This document shows positions 24,303 through 35,131 of a stretch of DNA of 64,000 nucleotides, piece after piece. The DNA lies in the NCBI RefSeq assembly GCF_011045195.1, contig NZ_CP049199.1:124001-188000 (forward strand), in the 5' to 3' direction. A program made the position numbers and the translations under genes. Every line of letters begins with the position of its first letter. Positions within the stretch are counted from its first letter, which is position 1. The DNA is from Caulobacter soli (GTDB taxonomy: Bacteria; Pseudomonadota; Alphaproteobacteria; Caulobacterales; Caulobacteraceae). Below the pieces are notes generated by a model. That model worked only from the letters and a program-made list of their open reading frames with translations, did not search any database and was not told the origin of the DNA.

Positions 24303-26267
24303 ATGGCCAACGGCGCCTTCGGCGGGAACAAGCCGGCGAGACCTCAGCGCACGCCGCTGCAAGCCCTGCTCTACTGGGCGGTCGTGCTCGGCGTCTGGGG
24401 TCTGATCTTCATCGTCGCCTTCTTCGCGGTGTTCGCCAGCGACCTGCCCGACACCTCCAAGCTGTACGACGTCAAGCGTCAGCCCTCGATCAACTATCTG
24501 GATCGGTCCGGCGCCCTGCTGGCCGTGCGCGGCAGCCAGTACGCGCCCCCGGTCGACCTGGACGCGCTGCCGCCCTACGTGCCGGCCGCGTTCGTGGCCA
24601 TCGAGGACCGCCAGTTCTATCACCACATCGGTTTCAACCCGTGGGGCATCGCCCGCTCGCTGATGTGGAACCTGAGCCATGAGGGCGGCCCCCAGCGCGG
24701 CGGCTCGACCATCACCCAGCAGCTGGCCAAGAACCTGTTCCTGAGCCCGGCCCAGAACTATCGCCGCAAGGCCCAGGAGCTGATCCTGGCCGTCTGGCTG
24801 GAGCTGAAGTTCAGCAAGAAGCAGATCCTGGCCCTCTACATGAACCGGGTCTATTTCGGGGCCGGCGCCTATGGCATCGAGGCCGCCTCGCAGCGCTATT
24901 TCAACAAGCCGGCGTCGCAGCTGACCGTGGGCGAGGCCGCCCTGCTGGCCGGCCTGATGAAGGCCCCCGCCCGCTACTCGCCGGTCTCGGCCAGCGACCG
25001 CGCCGCCCGCCGCGCCACCGTGGTGCTGGACGAGATGGTGCGCATGAAGGCCATCACCGCCGCCCAGCGCGACCAGGCCTTCGCCGAGCCCGTGCGGGTC
25101 TCGGCCACCCTGGCCAACCAGCGCGCCCAGTACTTCACCGACTATGTCGACGCCCAGGTGCGCTCGCTGGTCGGCGAACCGACCGAGGACCTGGTCGTCG
25201 AGACCACCCTGGACCTGCCGATCCAGGTGGCCGCCGAGCGCTCGGTCCAGGTCGGGGTCGACGGCCACAAGGCCCAGGGCGTGCAGCAGGCGGCGCTGGT
25301 CGCCATCGACGGCGAGGGCCGCATCCGCGCCTATGTCGGCGGCGCCGACTATGGCGAGACCCAGTTCGACCGCGCCACCAGCGCCCGTCGCCAGGCCGGT
25401 TCGGCCTTCAAGCCGTTCGTCTACCTGACCGCCATGGACCAGGGCCGCAATCCCAGCGTCGTGGTCAATGACGAGCCGGTGAAGATCGGCAACTGGGAAC
25501 CCAAGAACTACACCAACAAATATCTGGGCCAGATGACCCTGCAGACGGCCCTGGCCCAGTCGATCAACACGGTCGCCGCGCGCCTGGCCAGCGAGGTCGG
25601 CACCAGCAACGTCGCCGCCACCGCGCGCCGCCTGGGCATCACCAGCAAGATCCAGCTGGACCCGTCGATGGCGCTGGGCGCGGTCGAGGTGTCGCCCATG
25701 GAGATGGCCCAGGCCTACGCCCCGTTCTCGAACGGCGGGTTCCTGGCCCGGGGCTACGGCATCGAGCGCATCCGCACGACCAGCGGCAAGGTCCTGTACG
25801 ACCACAGCGTCGACAAGACCCAGCGCCCGGCGGTGATCGGCTCGCCCTCGCTGCAATACATGAACCAGATGATGCGCCAGGTGGTGGCGGCCGGCACGGG
25901 CACGCGGGCCAAGGTCGCGGGCTACGACATCGCCGGCAAGACCGGCACCACCAGCGACTACCGCGACGCCTGGTTCGTCGGCTACACGGGCGGCTTCGTC
26001 ACGGCGGTGTGGACCGGCAAGGACGACAACACCTCGATGAAGAAGGTCACCGGCGGCGGCGCCCCGGCCGAGATCTGGCACAACTTCATGGCCGCGGCCC
26101 TGCCGCGCCTGAAGGCCACCCCGATCCCCGGCGGCGTGATCGAACCGCCGCCTCCGGCCACCGACGACCCGATCGGCGACATCCTGACCGGCCCCACCGG
26201 TCCGGAGGGCCCGGCGGCCGAAACGCCCGCCCCGGGCACCCCGGCGCCGGAGCAACTGCCCTACTGA
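24303..26267 (+). CDS. Class A penicillin-binding protein (PBP1A family)
   Basis: A 654-residue bifunctional peptidoglycan synthase. A membrane segment lies at about 22-45. The GT51 glycosyltransferase has the catalytic Glu101 in AIEDRQFYHH and GGSTITQQLAKNLFL. The transpeptidase motifs are Ser367-x-x-Lys370 (GSAFK), Ser420-Ile-Asn and KTGTT near residue 550. The C-terminus is a proline-rich tail. It polymerises and crosslinks glycan strands in the periplasm. The ATG at 24303 has an aagga ribosome binding site; the ORF extension upstream adds nothing typical. Confidence 0.93.
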   Translation: MANGAFGGNKPARPQRTPLQALLYWAVVLGVWGLIFIVAFFAVFASDLPDTSKLYDVKRQPSINYLDRSGALLAVRGSQYAPPVDLDALPPYVPAAFVAIEDRQFYHHIGFNPWGIARSLMWNLSHEGGPQRGGSTITQQLAKNLFLSPAQNYRRKAQELILAVWLELKFSKKQILALYMNRVYFGAGAYGIEAASQRYFNKPASQLTVGEAALLAGLMKAPARYSPVSASDRAARRATVVLDEMVRMKAITAAQRDQAFAEPVRVSATLANQRAQYFTDYVDAQVRSLVGEPTEDLVVETTLDLPIQVAAERSVQVGVDGHKAQGVQQAALVAIDGEGRIRAYVGGADYGETQFDRATSARRQAGSAFKPFVYLTAMDQGRNPSVVVNDEPVKIGNWEPKNYTNKYLGQMTLQTALAQSINTVAARLASEVGTSNVAATARRLGITSKIQLDPSMALGAVEVSPMEMAQAYAPFSNGGFLARGYGIERIRTTSGKVLYDHSVDKTQRPAVIGSPSLQYMNQMMRQVVAAGTGTRAKVAGYDIAGKTGTTSDYRDAWFVGYTGGFVTAVWTGKDDNTSMKKVTGGGAPAEIWHNFMAAALPRLKATPIPGGVIEPPPPATDDPIGDILTGPTGPEGPAAETPAPGTPAPEQLPY

Positions 26268-26276
26268 GGTCTAGGT

Positions 26277-26386
26277 CCTCCCCCTTTGGGGGAGGTGTCG
26301 GCGTAGCCGACGGAGGGGGGAGTTTGCCGAGGTGGGTCTGCTCCCCCCACCGGCGCCTTCACGCCGCCTCCCCCACAGGGGGAGGG
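26277..26386. repeat. Palindromic intergenic repeat, copy C (convergent gap)
   Basis: Left arm cctccccctttgggggaggt with inner hairpin gtcggcgtagccgac, and right arm cctcccccacagggggaggg, mirror copy B. The element separates the convergent PBP gene and a secreted hypothetical gene and ends 4 bp before the latter's stop codon. Confidence 0.85.
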
Positions 26387-26389
26387 ACG

Positions 26390-26959
26390 TCAGCGCTTCT
26401 TCGACTTGGGCTTGGTTGCGGGCTTGGCCGCCGTCGGCAGGGTCACCCCCAGCGGCGCGGCGGGCGGCTTGCAGCCCAGGCCCAGGCCCACGCCCTTGAG
26501 ATAGCCGCGCCGGATCGAGCCGGCCATGATCGCCGCCTGGACCTCATTGGCGTTCTTCTCGGCGCCGCTGAGCTTGCGGACCCACGAGCGCAGCGGCGTG
26601 AGGCCATGCACCACGGTCTCGCCGATCTCGGTGGCCGACATGCCGGTCTTGATCTGGGTGGACGGCGCGTCGAGGTCGGGCGCCAGCTCGGCGTCCAGGG
26701 CGTCGACCGCGTCGAAGAGGGTCTTGCAGGTCAGCGGCGCGGGCAGGACGTAGGTCGCCGTGCGCGCGTCGATCAGCACCTGGGGGATCTTGTCCTTGAC
26801 CACCCCGACGTCCTTCAGCGGCGACTTGGCCACCGTGGCGGCGTCCTGCTCGATCTGCTGGGTCTTGGATGTCTCGGTCTGGGCCAGGGCCGGGGCCGCG
26901 GTCGCCAGCGTGGCGGCGACGGCCAGGGCGGAACGGAACAAGGGTTTCGTGGGTCGCAT
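26390..26959 (-). CDS. Secreted hypothetical protein
   Basis: A 189-residue protein with a clear signal peptide (residues 1-26, ALAVAATLATAAPALAQ). The mature part has two cysteines (PLTCKTLFD and GLGCKPP) that could form a disulfide, and a basic Lys/Pro tail (AAKPATKPKSKKR). The signal peptide and ATG at 26959 support a real periplasmic or surface protein. No family recognised. Confidence 0.7.
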   Translation of the reverse strand: MRPTKPLFRSALAVAATLATAAPALAQTETSKTQQIEQDAATVAKSPLKDVGVVKDKIPQVLIDARTATYVLPAPLTCKTLFDAVDALDAELAPDLDAPSTQIKTGMSATEIGETVVHGLTPLRSWVRKLSGAEKNANEVQAAIMAGSIRRGYLKGVGLGLGCKPPAAPLGVTLPTAAKPATKPKSKKR

Positions 26960-27069
26960 GAGAGGCCTCCGAACACCGAAGCATTCTGACCGCCAAATCG
27001 ACGCAGGGCGAAGTCGAAATTTTATCGGGAGAGTCGCCTCGGCGCGGCTTCCCCGCGCCGGAAATGGAA

Positions 27070-27098
27070 ACGGCCGCTTCCTTTAGGGAAGCGGCCGT
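27070..27098 (-). terminator. Terminator downstream of tRNA-Ala
   Basis: On the minus strand ACGGCCGCTTCC pairs perfectly with its complement over a 5-base loop (12-bp stem), and TTTCCATTTCC follows. It lies 2 bp after the tRNA 3' end. Confidence 0.8.
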
Positions 27099-27100
27099 CT

Positions 27101-27176
<76 letters not shown>

Positions 27177-27324
27177 AAGGTTTGCTCAAGTTTCCCGGCC
27201 CGGATGGGGTTGGGTCGCTTGAGAATTCCTCAGTCTCTGCGGCGGTTCCGAGTGAGTGGCCCCCGAAGAGGCGCGGAACCTATGCCGGGAGGATTTTTGG
27301 ATCAACCCTCCCGGCGAACTTTTT

Positions 27325-27364
27325 TCGGAAAATTTTTCGACCTTTGTTCGGTCAAGTTTTCCGA
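27325..27364. other. AT-rich inverted repeat near the TIGR02300 gene end
   Basis: TCGGAAAA and TTTTCCGA form 8-bp arms with an internal gacc/ggtc pairing. It is unusual for its low GC in this genome. It lies 16 bp beyond the stop of the minus-strand TIGR02300 gene, so it is a plausible terminator, but only an A-run follows it in that direction. The remaining sequence to the tRNA (27177-27324) shows nothing recognisable. Confidence 0.45.
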
Positions 27365-27379
27365 GGGGTGCGGACGAGC

Positions 27380-27847
27380 TTAGTCGTCGTCGTCCGCGCC
27401 CGGCAGGCCCTCGATTTCGTCGTCCAGGACGTCCTCGTCGTCTTCGTCCTCGAGGAACGGAACGTCGTCGGCTTCGTCCTCGGCGAGATCCTCGTCTTCC
27501 GAGAAGTCGACGCCCAGGTCGTCGGCGGCCGGGGCCGGGGCGACGGTGGGATCGCTGTCGTCGTCGTCGGCCTCGACGACTTCCTCGGCGACCTCGTCGA
27601 TTTCCGGGGTCTCATCGACCTCGTCCTCGTAGCCGTCGACCTCCTTGGCCGGCGGGGCTTCCTTCTCGGCGTCGTCCTCGTAGTCCGGGGTCACCGAGCG
27701 AGCGCGAACGCGGCGCGACTTCAGCGCCTCTTCAGGATCGAACGACTCGCCGCACTTGGGACAAACGGCCGGGCGGCGGCCCAGATCGTAGAATTTCGAT
27801 TGGCAGTTGGGGCAAATTTGTTTTGCGCCCAGTTCGGGATTGGCCAA
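27380..27847 (-). CDS. TIGR02300 family zinc-ribbon acidic protein
   Basis: A 155-residue protein. The N-terminal zinc ribbon has two CxxC pairs, [12 protein letters not shown] and [13 protein letters not shown]. The remainder is strongly acidic, ending in runs of Asp and Glu ([15 protein letters not shown]). This is the conserved alphaproteobacterial family with the FYDLN motif (here FYDLG) and function is not established. A TTG at 27847 is chosen because aaaggg lies 8 bases upstream and the N-terminus [15 protein letters not shown] matches the family. It is divergent from aroA. Confidence 0.85.
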   Translation of the reverse strand: MANPELGAKQICPNCQSKFYDLGRRPAVCPKCGESFDPEEALKSRRVRARSVTPDYEDDAEKEAPPAKEVDGYEDEVDETPEIDEVAEEVVEADDDDSDPTVAPAPAADDLGVDFSEDEDLAEDEADDVPFLEDEDDEDVLDDEIEGLPGADDDD

Positions 27848-27963
27848 GTTGGCGACCCTTTGATCCAGATGGGAAAAGCGGCCGGTCACTTGCCATGACG
27901 AAGGGCCGCTGTCAAAAGCAATCCCCTCGCGAAAACCACCATGACCAAGGAGCCGGTTTCGGC

Positions 27964-29307
27964 ATGACGGCGGCTGGACTGAAGAGCACGCCCGGCGGGG
28001 CCTTGCGAGGGACCGTTCGGGCTCCCGGCGACAAGTCAATTTCGCACCGTTCGATGATCCTCGGCGCCCTGGCCTCGGGGACCACCACGGTGGAGGGTCT
28101 GCTGGAGGGCGCCGACGTTCTGGCGACCGCCCAGGCCATGCGCAGCTTCGGCGCGCGGGTCGAGCAGGAGGGCGTCGGCCGCTGGCGGATCGAGGGCCAG
28201 GGCGGCTTCGTCGAGCCGTCGGACGTGGTCGACTGCGGCAACGCCGGCACCGGCGTGCGCCTGATCATGGGCGCGGCGGCGGGCTTTGCGCTGTGCGCCA
28301 CCTTCACCGGCGACAATTCGCTACGCTCGCGTCCGATGGGCCGGGTGCTGGACCCGCTGGCCCGGATGGGCGCCACGTGGCTGGGTCGCGACAAGGGCCG
28401 TCTGCCCCTGACCTTGAAGGGCGGCAACCTGCGCGGCCTGAACTACACCCTGCCCATGGCCTCGGCCCAGGTGAAGTCGGCCGTTCTGCTGGCCGGCCTG
28501 CACGCCGAGGGCGGCGTCGAGGTGATCGAGCCCGAAGCCACCCGCGACCATACCGAGCGCATGCTGCGGGCCTTCGGGGCCGAGGTGATCGTCGAGGATC
28601 GCGCCAGCGGCGACCACACCGTGCGCCACATCCGCCTGCCCGCCGGCCAGAAGCTGACCGGAACCCACGTGGCCGTGCCGGGCGATCCGTCGTCGGCGGC
28701 CTTCCCGTTGGTGGCCGGCCTGATCGTGCCCGGCTCGGAAGTGACGGTCGAGGGCGTGATGCTCAACGAGCTGCGCACGGGCCTGTTCACGACCCTGCAG
28801 GAGATGGGCGCGGATCTGGTGATCTCGAACGTCCGCGAGGCCAGCGGCGAGCAGGTCGGCGACATCACCGCCCGCTACTCCCCGAACATGAAGGGCGTGG
28901 TCGTGCCGCCCGAGCGCGCGCCGGCGATGATCGACGAATATCCGATCCTGGCCGTGGCCGCGGCCTTCGCCGAAGGCTCGACCGTGATGCGCGGCATCGG
29001 CGAGATGCGGGTCAAGGAAAGCGACCGCATCGCCCTGACGGCGGCCGGGCTGAAGGCCTGCGGCGTCACGGTCGAGGAAGAGCCCGAGGGCATGACCGTC
29101 ATCGGCACGGCGCGCGGCAATCATCCGGTGCGCGGCGGCGGCCTGGTCCACACCCACGGCGATCACCGCATCGCCATGAGCCACCTGATCCTGGGCATGG
29201 CCGCGCAGGAGCCCGTCGAGATCGACGAGCCCGGCATGATCGCCACCAGCTTCCCCGGGTTCGCCGACATGATGCGCGGCCTGGGCGGCGACCTGGTCGA
29301 GGCCTAG
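27964..29307 (+). CDS. aroA: 3-phosphoshikimate 1-carboxyvinyltransferase (EPSP synthase, class II type)
   Basis: A 447-residue EPSP synthase of the shikimate pathway. It has [14 protein letters not shown] near the N-terminus, [68 protein letters not shown] and RVKESDRI, all close to the class II enzymes such as Agrobacterium CP4. At the position where CP4 has the alanine that lowers glyphosate binding (NAATG), this protein has glycine (NAGTG). The ATG at 27964 follows an aaggag ribosome binding site. Followed after 4 bp by cmk. Confidence 0.95.
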   Translation: MTAAGLKSTPGGALRGTVRAPGDKSISHRSMILGALASGTTTVEGLLEGADVLATAQAMRSFGARVEQEGVGRWRIEGQGGFVEPSDVVDCGNAGTGVRLIMGAAAGFALCATFTGDNSLRSRPMGRVLDPLARMGATWLGRDKGRLPLTLKGGNLRGLNYTLPMASAQVKSAVLLAGLHAEGGVEVIEPEATRDHTERMLRAFGAEVIVEDRASGDHTVRHIRLPAGQKLTGTHVAVPGDPSSAAFPLVAGLIVPGSEVTVEGVMLNELRTGLFTTLQEMGADLVISNVREASGEQVGDITARYSPNMKGVVVPPERAPAMIDEYPILAVAAAFAEGSTVMRGIGEMRVKESDRIALTAAGLKACGVTVEEEPEGMTVIGTARGNHPVRGGGLVHTHGDHRIAMSHLILGMAAQEPVEIDEPGMIATSFPGFADMMRGLGGDLVEA

Positions 29308-29311
29308 GGGC

Positions 29312-29962
29312 GTGGCCTTCGTCATCGCCGTCGACGGTCCCGCCGCCTCGGGCAAGGGCACGGTCGCCTCGCGCCTGGCCGAGCTCTACGGCTATCCGAT
29401 GCTGGACACCGGCCTGCTCTACCGGGCGGTCGGGGTGCGGTTGCTGACCGCCGACGGCGATCTGGACGACGCGATCGCCGCCGAGGCCGCCGCGCGCGGT
29501 CTGGACCTGGCCGAGCTGGAACGCCCCGACGTCCGCACCCGCCAGGCCGGCGAAGCCGCCAGCCGCGTCGCCGTGCATCCCGGCGTTCGCGCGGCCCTGT
29601 TCGACCTGCAGCGCGACTTCGCCGCCCGCGAGCCCGGCAGCGTGATCGACGGCCGCGACATCGGCACGGTCATCGCCCCCGAGGCCCCGGCCAAGCTGTT
29701 CGTCACCGCCAGCCCCGAGGTCCGCGCCGACCGGCGCTGGAAACAGCTGACGGGCCAGGGCGAAAGCGTCACCTTCGACGAGATCCTGGCCGACATCCGC
29801 AAGCGCGACGAGCGCGACAGCGGCCGCGCTTCGGCGCCGTTGACGCAGGCCGCCGACGCCGTCTTGCTTGATACGTCGGAAATGACTATATCCCAGGCCT
29901 TCGATGCGGCCCGCCGCATCGTCGAGACGGCGCGCGCCCGGTGGGGAAACCCCAAGGGCTAA
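29312..29962 (+). CDS. cmk: Cytidylate kinase
   Basis: A 216-residue NMP kinase with P-loop DGPAASGKGTVA at residues 8-19, LDTGLLYRAV, the DGRDIGT motif and a C-terminal LID region (IRKRDERDSGR). It phosphorylates CMP and dCMP. The start is a GTG 4 bp after the aroA stop. The aroA-cmk-rpsA order is common in alphaproteobacteria. Downstream a 131-bp leader with a hairpin precedes rpsA. Confidence 0.95.
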   Translation: MAFVIAVDGPAASGKGTVASRLAELYGYPMLDTGLLYRAVGVRLLTADGDLDDAIAAEAAARGLDLAELERPDVRTRQAGEAASRVAVHPGVRAALFDLQRDFAAREPGSVIDGRDIGTVIAPEAPAKLFVTASPEVRADRRWKQLTGQGESVTFDEILADIRKRDERDSGRASAPLTQAADAVLLDTSEMTISQAFDAARRIVETARARWGNPKG

Positions 29963-30001
29963 TCCACCGCCCGCCTCGCCGCCGCTCAGGACGCGGTGGA
30001 T
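29962..30001 (+). promoter_or_regulatory. Candidate structured leader before rpsA
   Basis: ATCCACCGC and GCGGTGGAT form a perfect 9-bp stem around a 22-base GC-rich loop, in the 131-bp cmk-rpsA gap. The stem starts at the cmk stop codon. No U-run follows, so a regulatory or processing role is more likely than simple termination. Confidence 0.45.
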
Positions 30002-30093
30002 CGCATCAAAAACCCACATCACCGGAATCCCGAGAACCGTCATCCGACGGCGCTCACCGCAGGGCTTCCCTCAACACGAGACTAAACATCAGC

Positions 30094-31803
<1,710 letters not shown>

Positions 31804-31842
31804 GCTTCGCCTTATAGCGAAGACTAGCTTCAGAAATGAGGA

Positions 31843-31877
31843 ACGGCGGCCGGAGCGATCCGGCCGCCGTTTTCTTT
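31843..31877 (+). terminator. Intrinsic terminator after rpsA
   Basis: ACGGCGGCCGG pairs with CCGGCCGCCGT (11 bp) over a 6-base loop and is followed by TTTTCTTT, a classical Rho-independent terminator. Beyond it, 31878-31900 holds a direct repeat of a 12-base unit (tttgcgggctac twice); the rest of the gap to ihfB at 32115 shows no clear gene. Confidence 0.92.
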
Positions 31878-32114
31878 GCGGGCTACTTTGCGGGCTACTC
31901 GACGTGAGCTTGGCGTGGCGCTCGCGAACCTGTCGGCGCGCGCGCCTTGACCTGAAGCGGGCGTTTCTCCGGGATCGGCTATTAACCCCATTGGTCGCGA
32001 ACCCGACGCGAACGGTGCTCTTTCCCCTTGAAGACTCAGGCTTGCTTGGGCAAAGGTCGCACGCGCGTCGGGCCCTCTCTCCCCCAGGGCTGCTTTGGCG
32101 CGTCGGGGATATCG

Positions 32115-32399
32115 ATGATCAAGTCCGAACTCATCGCCAGGCTCGCGAACGAGAATCCGCACCTGACCCAGAAGGATGTCGAGCGTGTTGTCGGCGTCAT
32201 TCTTGAACGCATGATCGGTGCGCTCGAGGACGGAGGCCGCGTCGAGCTCCGCGGCTTCGGCGCCCTGTCGGTGCGCTCGCGCCCGGCCCGCGCCGGTCGC
32301 AATCCTCGCACCGGCGAGACCGTCGACGTCCGCGCCAAGCACGTGCCGTTCTTCAAGAGCGGCAAGGAACTGCGCGGCCGCCTGAACGCCGACGAATAG
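32115..32399 (+). CDS. ihfB: Integration host factor subunit beta
   Basis: A 94-residue HU/IHF-family protein: [20 protein letters not shown] continues to [26 protein letters not shown], which includes the DNA-intercalating Arg-Asn-Pro arm. With IhfA it bends DNA strongly and supports promoters, recombination and, in Caulobacter, the replication origin. Length is as expected. It is preceded by a 311-bp gap with the rpsA terminator at its left end. Confidence 0.95.
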   Translation: MIKSELIARLANENPHLTQKDVERVVGVILERMIGALEDGGRVELRGFGALSVRSRPARAGRNPRTGETVDVRAKHVPFFKSGKELRGRLNADE

Positions 32400-32494
32400 T
32401 CCGACCACGATTGTAAAGGATCATCGGCCCCGCTTGACCCGGCGGGCCGAACGCCTTCAGCTTCCGAGGCCTGCAGCGTCGGAAGAAGGCCCCC

Positions 32495-32917
32495 ATGAGC
32501 ATCCTCAAGGAATTTCGCGAGTTCATCGCGCGCGGCAACGTCATCGACCTGGCCGTCGGCGTGATCATCGGCGCGGCCTTCAACGGCATCGTCAAGAGCC
32601 TGGTCGACCAGGTGATCATGCCGCCGATCGGCCTGCTGATGGGCGGGCTGGACTTCTCCAAGCTGGAATGGGTGCTCAAGCCCGAGGACCCGGCGACGAC
32701 CGCGGTCGAGAAGGTGGCCATCCAGTACGGCGCCTTCATCAACACCGTGATCCAGTTCCTGATCGTGGCGGCGGTGGTGTTCCTGCTGGTCAAGCTGGTC
32801 AACCAGATCCGCCGCGCCGACGCCGAGGACCCCGCGCCGGAAGCGCCGCCCGCCCCGACGCCGCAGGAAAAGCTGCTGACCGAGATCCGCGACCTGCTGG
32901 CCAGGCCGAAGGCCTGA
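32495..32917 (+). CDS. mscL: Large-conductance mechanosensitive channel MscL
   Basis: A 140-residue channel with two membrane helices (about 15-45 and 77-105). The N-terminus LKEFREFIARGNVIDLAVGVIIGAAFNGIV is the diagnostic MscL pore region. The C-terminal helical bundle ends LLTEIRDLLA. It opens under membrane tension to release solutes during osmotic downshock. The ATG at 32495 follows an agaaggc ribosome binding site. Confidence 0.95.
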   Translation: MSILKEFREFIARGNVIDLAVGVIIGAAFNGIVKSLVDQVIMPPIGLLMGGLDFSKLEWVLKPEDPATTAVEKVAIQYGAFINTVIQFLIVAAVVFLLVKLVNQIRRADAEDPAPEAPPAPTPQEKLLTEIRDLLARPKA

Positions 32918-32926
32918 CTTTCTGAT

Positions 32927-33053
32927 CCGCTCATCCCGGCGAACGCCGGGACCCAGATCCCAAGGCTGAGAGGCTGATGGGATAAGCTCAGCGCTTTTGG
33001 CGTCAGCCACACCGCCATTCCATCTGGGTCCCGGCATTCGCCGGGATGAGCGG
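32927..33053. repeat. Palindromic intergenic repeat, type E (convergent gap)
   Basis: Arms of about 32 bases (CCGCTCATCCCGGCGAACGC at the left, GCATTCGCCGGGATGAGCGG at the right) are near-perfect complements and each contains its own hairpin (CCCGGCGaacGCCGGG). About 60 bases separate them. It lies between convergent mscL and the amine oxidase gene. Its sequence differs from copies A-D. Confidence 0.85.
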
Positions 33054-33063
33054 AATTTTGGTG

Positions 33064-34296
33064 TTAAGAGCCGAGCGCCGCCAGCACTTCCCGCGCCGCC
33101 CTTTCGCCCGTCTCCCACGCGCCATGGGCCGTCGAGAACGAATGGGCCGAGCAGGCTTCGCCGGCGAAGAACAGACGACCGTCCACCGGCGCGGCCAGGA
33201 CGGCGCGCTCGCCGGCCCGTCCAGGCAGGGCATGGGAGTACGAGCCCCGCGCCCACGGGTCGCTGGCCCAGGCCGTCTTGGCCAGCACCGACACCCGATC
33301 ACGCAGGCCCGAGCCGAAGACCCCAACCAGCTCCTCGATCGCGAACGCCGCCGAGGCGCCGGGCCCCTCGGCCTCCAGGGCGCGGGCATGGGCCCCGCCG
33401 AAGAAGGCCTCGATGATCGGCCGGCCCAGCGGGCGCATGTGATAGGAGCCCGTCGCCGTCCGGTCGGTCGCGCCGAAGACCATCGACTCCACCGCGAACG
33501 CCTCGGGTTCGTGCAGGCTCAGAAACACCTTGTCGGCCAAGCCTAGGGGCAGGCCCTCGGCGGCGGCCAGCTTGGCGGGCAGCTCGGGCAGGATGCGCAA
33601 GGCTCCGGCCGCCAGGACGGCCGTGGAGACGCAGACGATGGCCGCCCGGGCCTGGACCACCCCTCGGGGCGTCTCCAGGCTCAGGCGCGGCCCGTCGTGG
33701 CGCAGCAGCGAGACGGGACAGTCACTGAGGATCCGCACGCCGGCCGGCGCCAGGCCCACGATCCCGGCGCCATAGCCCTCGGCGACTCGCCAGTTCTGCT
33801 CGCTGTCGTCATAGGCGGCGTAGTCCTGGACCGAGACCTGGTCGAACGCCTCGCCGTTGTAATAGGCGCTGAAGGCGTTCAGCAGCGGGGTCCAGCGGTC
33901 GCCGGGCTCCAGCAGCGCGGAGACCGGCCGGTCGCCCGCCTCGCGCGCCGCCGCCTCCACGCGTTCGTCCAGAGCCGCGAAGGCCAGGCCATAGGCCTGA
34001 CGCTCTTCGGCCGTGAAATTGGCGGTGGCTTCGGGATGGGCCCAGGGCGGCGGGGTCTTGTCGATGGTCAGGCCCGAGGCGGCGATCCTGTCGACCAGGG
34101 GGTTGTGGTCGGCCGAGTGCAGCCACTCGCAGCCCAGGTCCAGCGACAGACCGGCCAGCGGGACGGTGTGGGCCCGGCCGCCGATCCGGCCCTGGGCCTC
34201 CAGCACCACGACGTTCAGCGGCGAACTCGCCAGGGTCGCGGCGGCGGCCAGGCCGGCGGCTCCGGCGCCGATGATGGCGACGTCGACTTCGGTCAT
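33064..34296 (-). CDS. FAD-dependent amine oxidase family protein
   Basis: A 410-residue flavoprotein. The N-terminal Rossmann motif VAIIGAGAAGLAAAATL, the GG doublet RIGGRAHTV and LGCEWLHSADHNPL mark the flavin-containing amine oxidase family. The C-terminal FFAGEACSAHSFSTAHGAWE is the second FAD contact. There is no signal peptide, so it is cytoplasmic. It may oxidise a polyamine or other amine. Third gene of a minus-strand operon after the M16 peptidase and LOG genes, 10 bp from the latter. Confidence 0.82.
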   Translation of the reverse strand: MTEVDVAIIGAGAAGLAAAATLASSPLNVVVLEAQGRIGGRAHTVPLAGLSLDLGCEWLHSADHNPLVDRIAASGLTIDKTPPPWAHPEATANFTAEERQAYGLAFAALDERVEAAAREAGDRPVSALLEPGDRWTPLLNAFSAYYNGEAFDQVSVQDYAAYDDSEQNWRVAEGYGAGIVGLAPAGVRILSDCPVSLLRHDGPRLSLETPRGVVQARAAIVCVSTAVLAAGALRILPELPAKLAAAEGLPLGLADKVFLSLHEPEAFAVESMVFGATDRTATGSYHMRPLGRPIIEAFFGGAHARALEAEGPGASAAFAIEELVGVFGSGLRDRVSVLAKTAWASDPWARGSYSHALPGRAGERAVLAAPVDGRLFFAGEACSAHSFSTAHGAWETGERAAREVLAALGS

Positions 34297-34306
34297 AGGG
34301 TGGGGC

Positions 34307-35128
34307 TCATGCGCTGGCGGGCTCCGCGGGCGGCGCCTGCTCGGGCTCCAGCTCGATCGACTCTCCCGGCTTGAGGCCGCAGGCCAGCAGGCTGGACCAC
34401 ACCGTCTCGGCGCTCTCGGCGAAGCGGAAGAGCTCCAGGTCGGCGGCGTTGATCATACCGTGCTCGACCAGGCTGTCGAAATTGACCACCGAGCGCCAAT
34501 AGGCCTCGTCGAACAGCACGATGGGAATGCGCGGCGCCTTGTCGGTCTGGCGCAGGGTCAGGATCTCGAACAGCTCGTCGAAGGTGCCGAAGCCGCCGGG
34601 GAACACCACCAGGGCGTTGGCCCGCATCGCCAGGTGCATCTTGCGCATGGCGAAGTAGTGGAAGCGGAACGACAGGTCCGGCGTGGCGTAGGGGTTGGGC
34701 CGCTGCTCGTGCGGCAGGGTGATGTTGAAGCCCACCGACGGGGCCCCGGCGTCCCAGGCCCCGCGATTGGCCGCCTCCATCACGCCCGGCCCGCCGCCGG
34801 TGGCGATGACGTTGTCACGCACCCCGTCGGTGGCGTGGATCGCCCCGCCGCGCTCGGAGGCGAGGCGGCCGAACCGCCGGGCCTCGGCGTACCAGTGCGG
34901 CTGGCGTCCGGGACCATCCTCGCGGACCCGGGCGCTGCCGAACACCACGATCGTCGAGCGCACGCCCCAGGCCCGCAAGGCCTCGTCGGCCTTGGCGAAC
35001 TCCAGCAGGAACCGCACGCCGCGCATGGATTCGCCCAGCAGGAAGTCCTGGTCGAGCGCCGCCAGGCGATAGGAGGGCGAGGCGAGTTGGGCCGCGCTGC
35101 TCGCATCGGCCTGGCGGTTGTCGGTCAC
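34307..35128 (-). CDS. LOG-family protein (cytokinin riboside 5'-monophosphate phosphoribohydrolase fold)
   Basis: A 273-residue protein with the PGGFGTFDELFE motif and the GGGPGVMEAANRG motif of the LOG/TIGR00730 family. LOG enzymes hydrolyse nucleoside monophosphates to the base plus ribose phosphate; this longer type is related to the PpnN nucleosidase group and may act on AMP or other monophosphates. Start GTG at 35128. It follows the M16 peptidase gene by 3 bp and precedes the amine oxidase gene by 10 bp. Confidence 0.85.
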   Translation of the reverse strand: MTDNRQADASSAAQLASPSYRLAALDQDFLLGESMRGVRFLLEFAKADEALRAWGVRSTIVVFGSARVREDGPGRQPHWYAEARRFGRLASERGGAIHATDGVRDNVIATGGGPGVMEAANRGAWDAGAPSVGFNITLPHEQRPNPYATPDLSFRFHYFAMRKMHLAMRANALVVFPGGFGTFDELFEILTLRQTDKAPRIPIVLFDEAYWRSVVNFDSLVEHGMINAADLELFRFAESAETVWSSLLACGLKPGESIELEPEQAPPAEPASA

Positions 35129-35131
35129 GCT

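Noticed and set aside
27941..27967. An 8-codon leader ORF overlapping the aroA start by ATGA
   Set aside because: The aaggag that serves aroA lies inside it, so the short ORF is probably incidental. It has no regulatory codon pattern such as aromatic runs.
31947..31986. TTGACC and GCTATTAAC as an ihfB promoter
   Set aside because: The two elements are 25 bases apart, too far for a sigma-70-type promoter.
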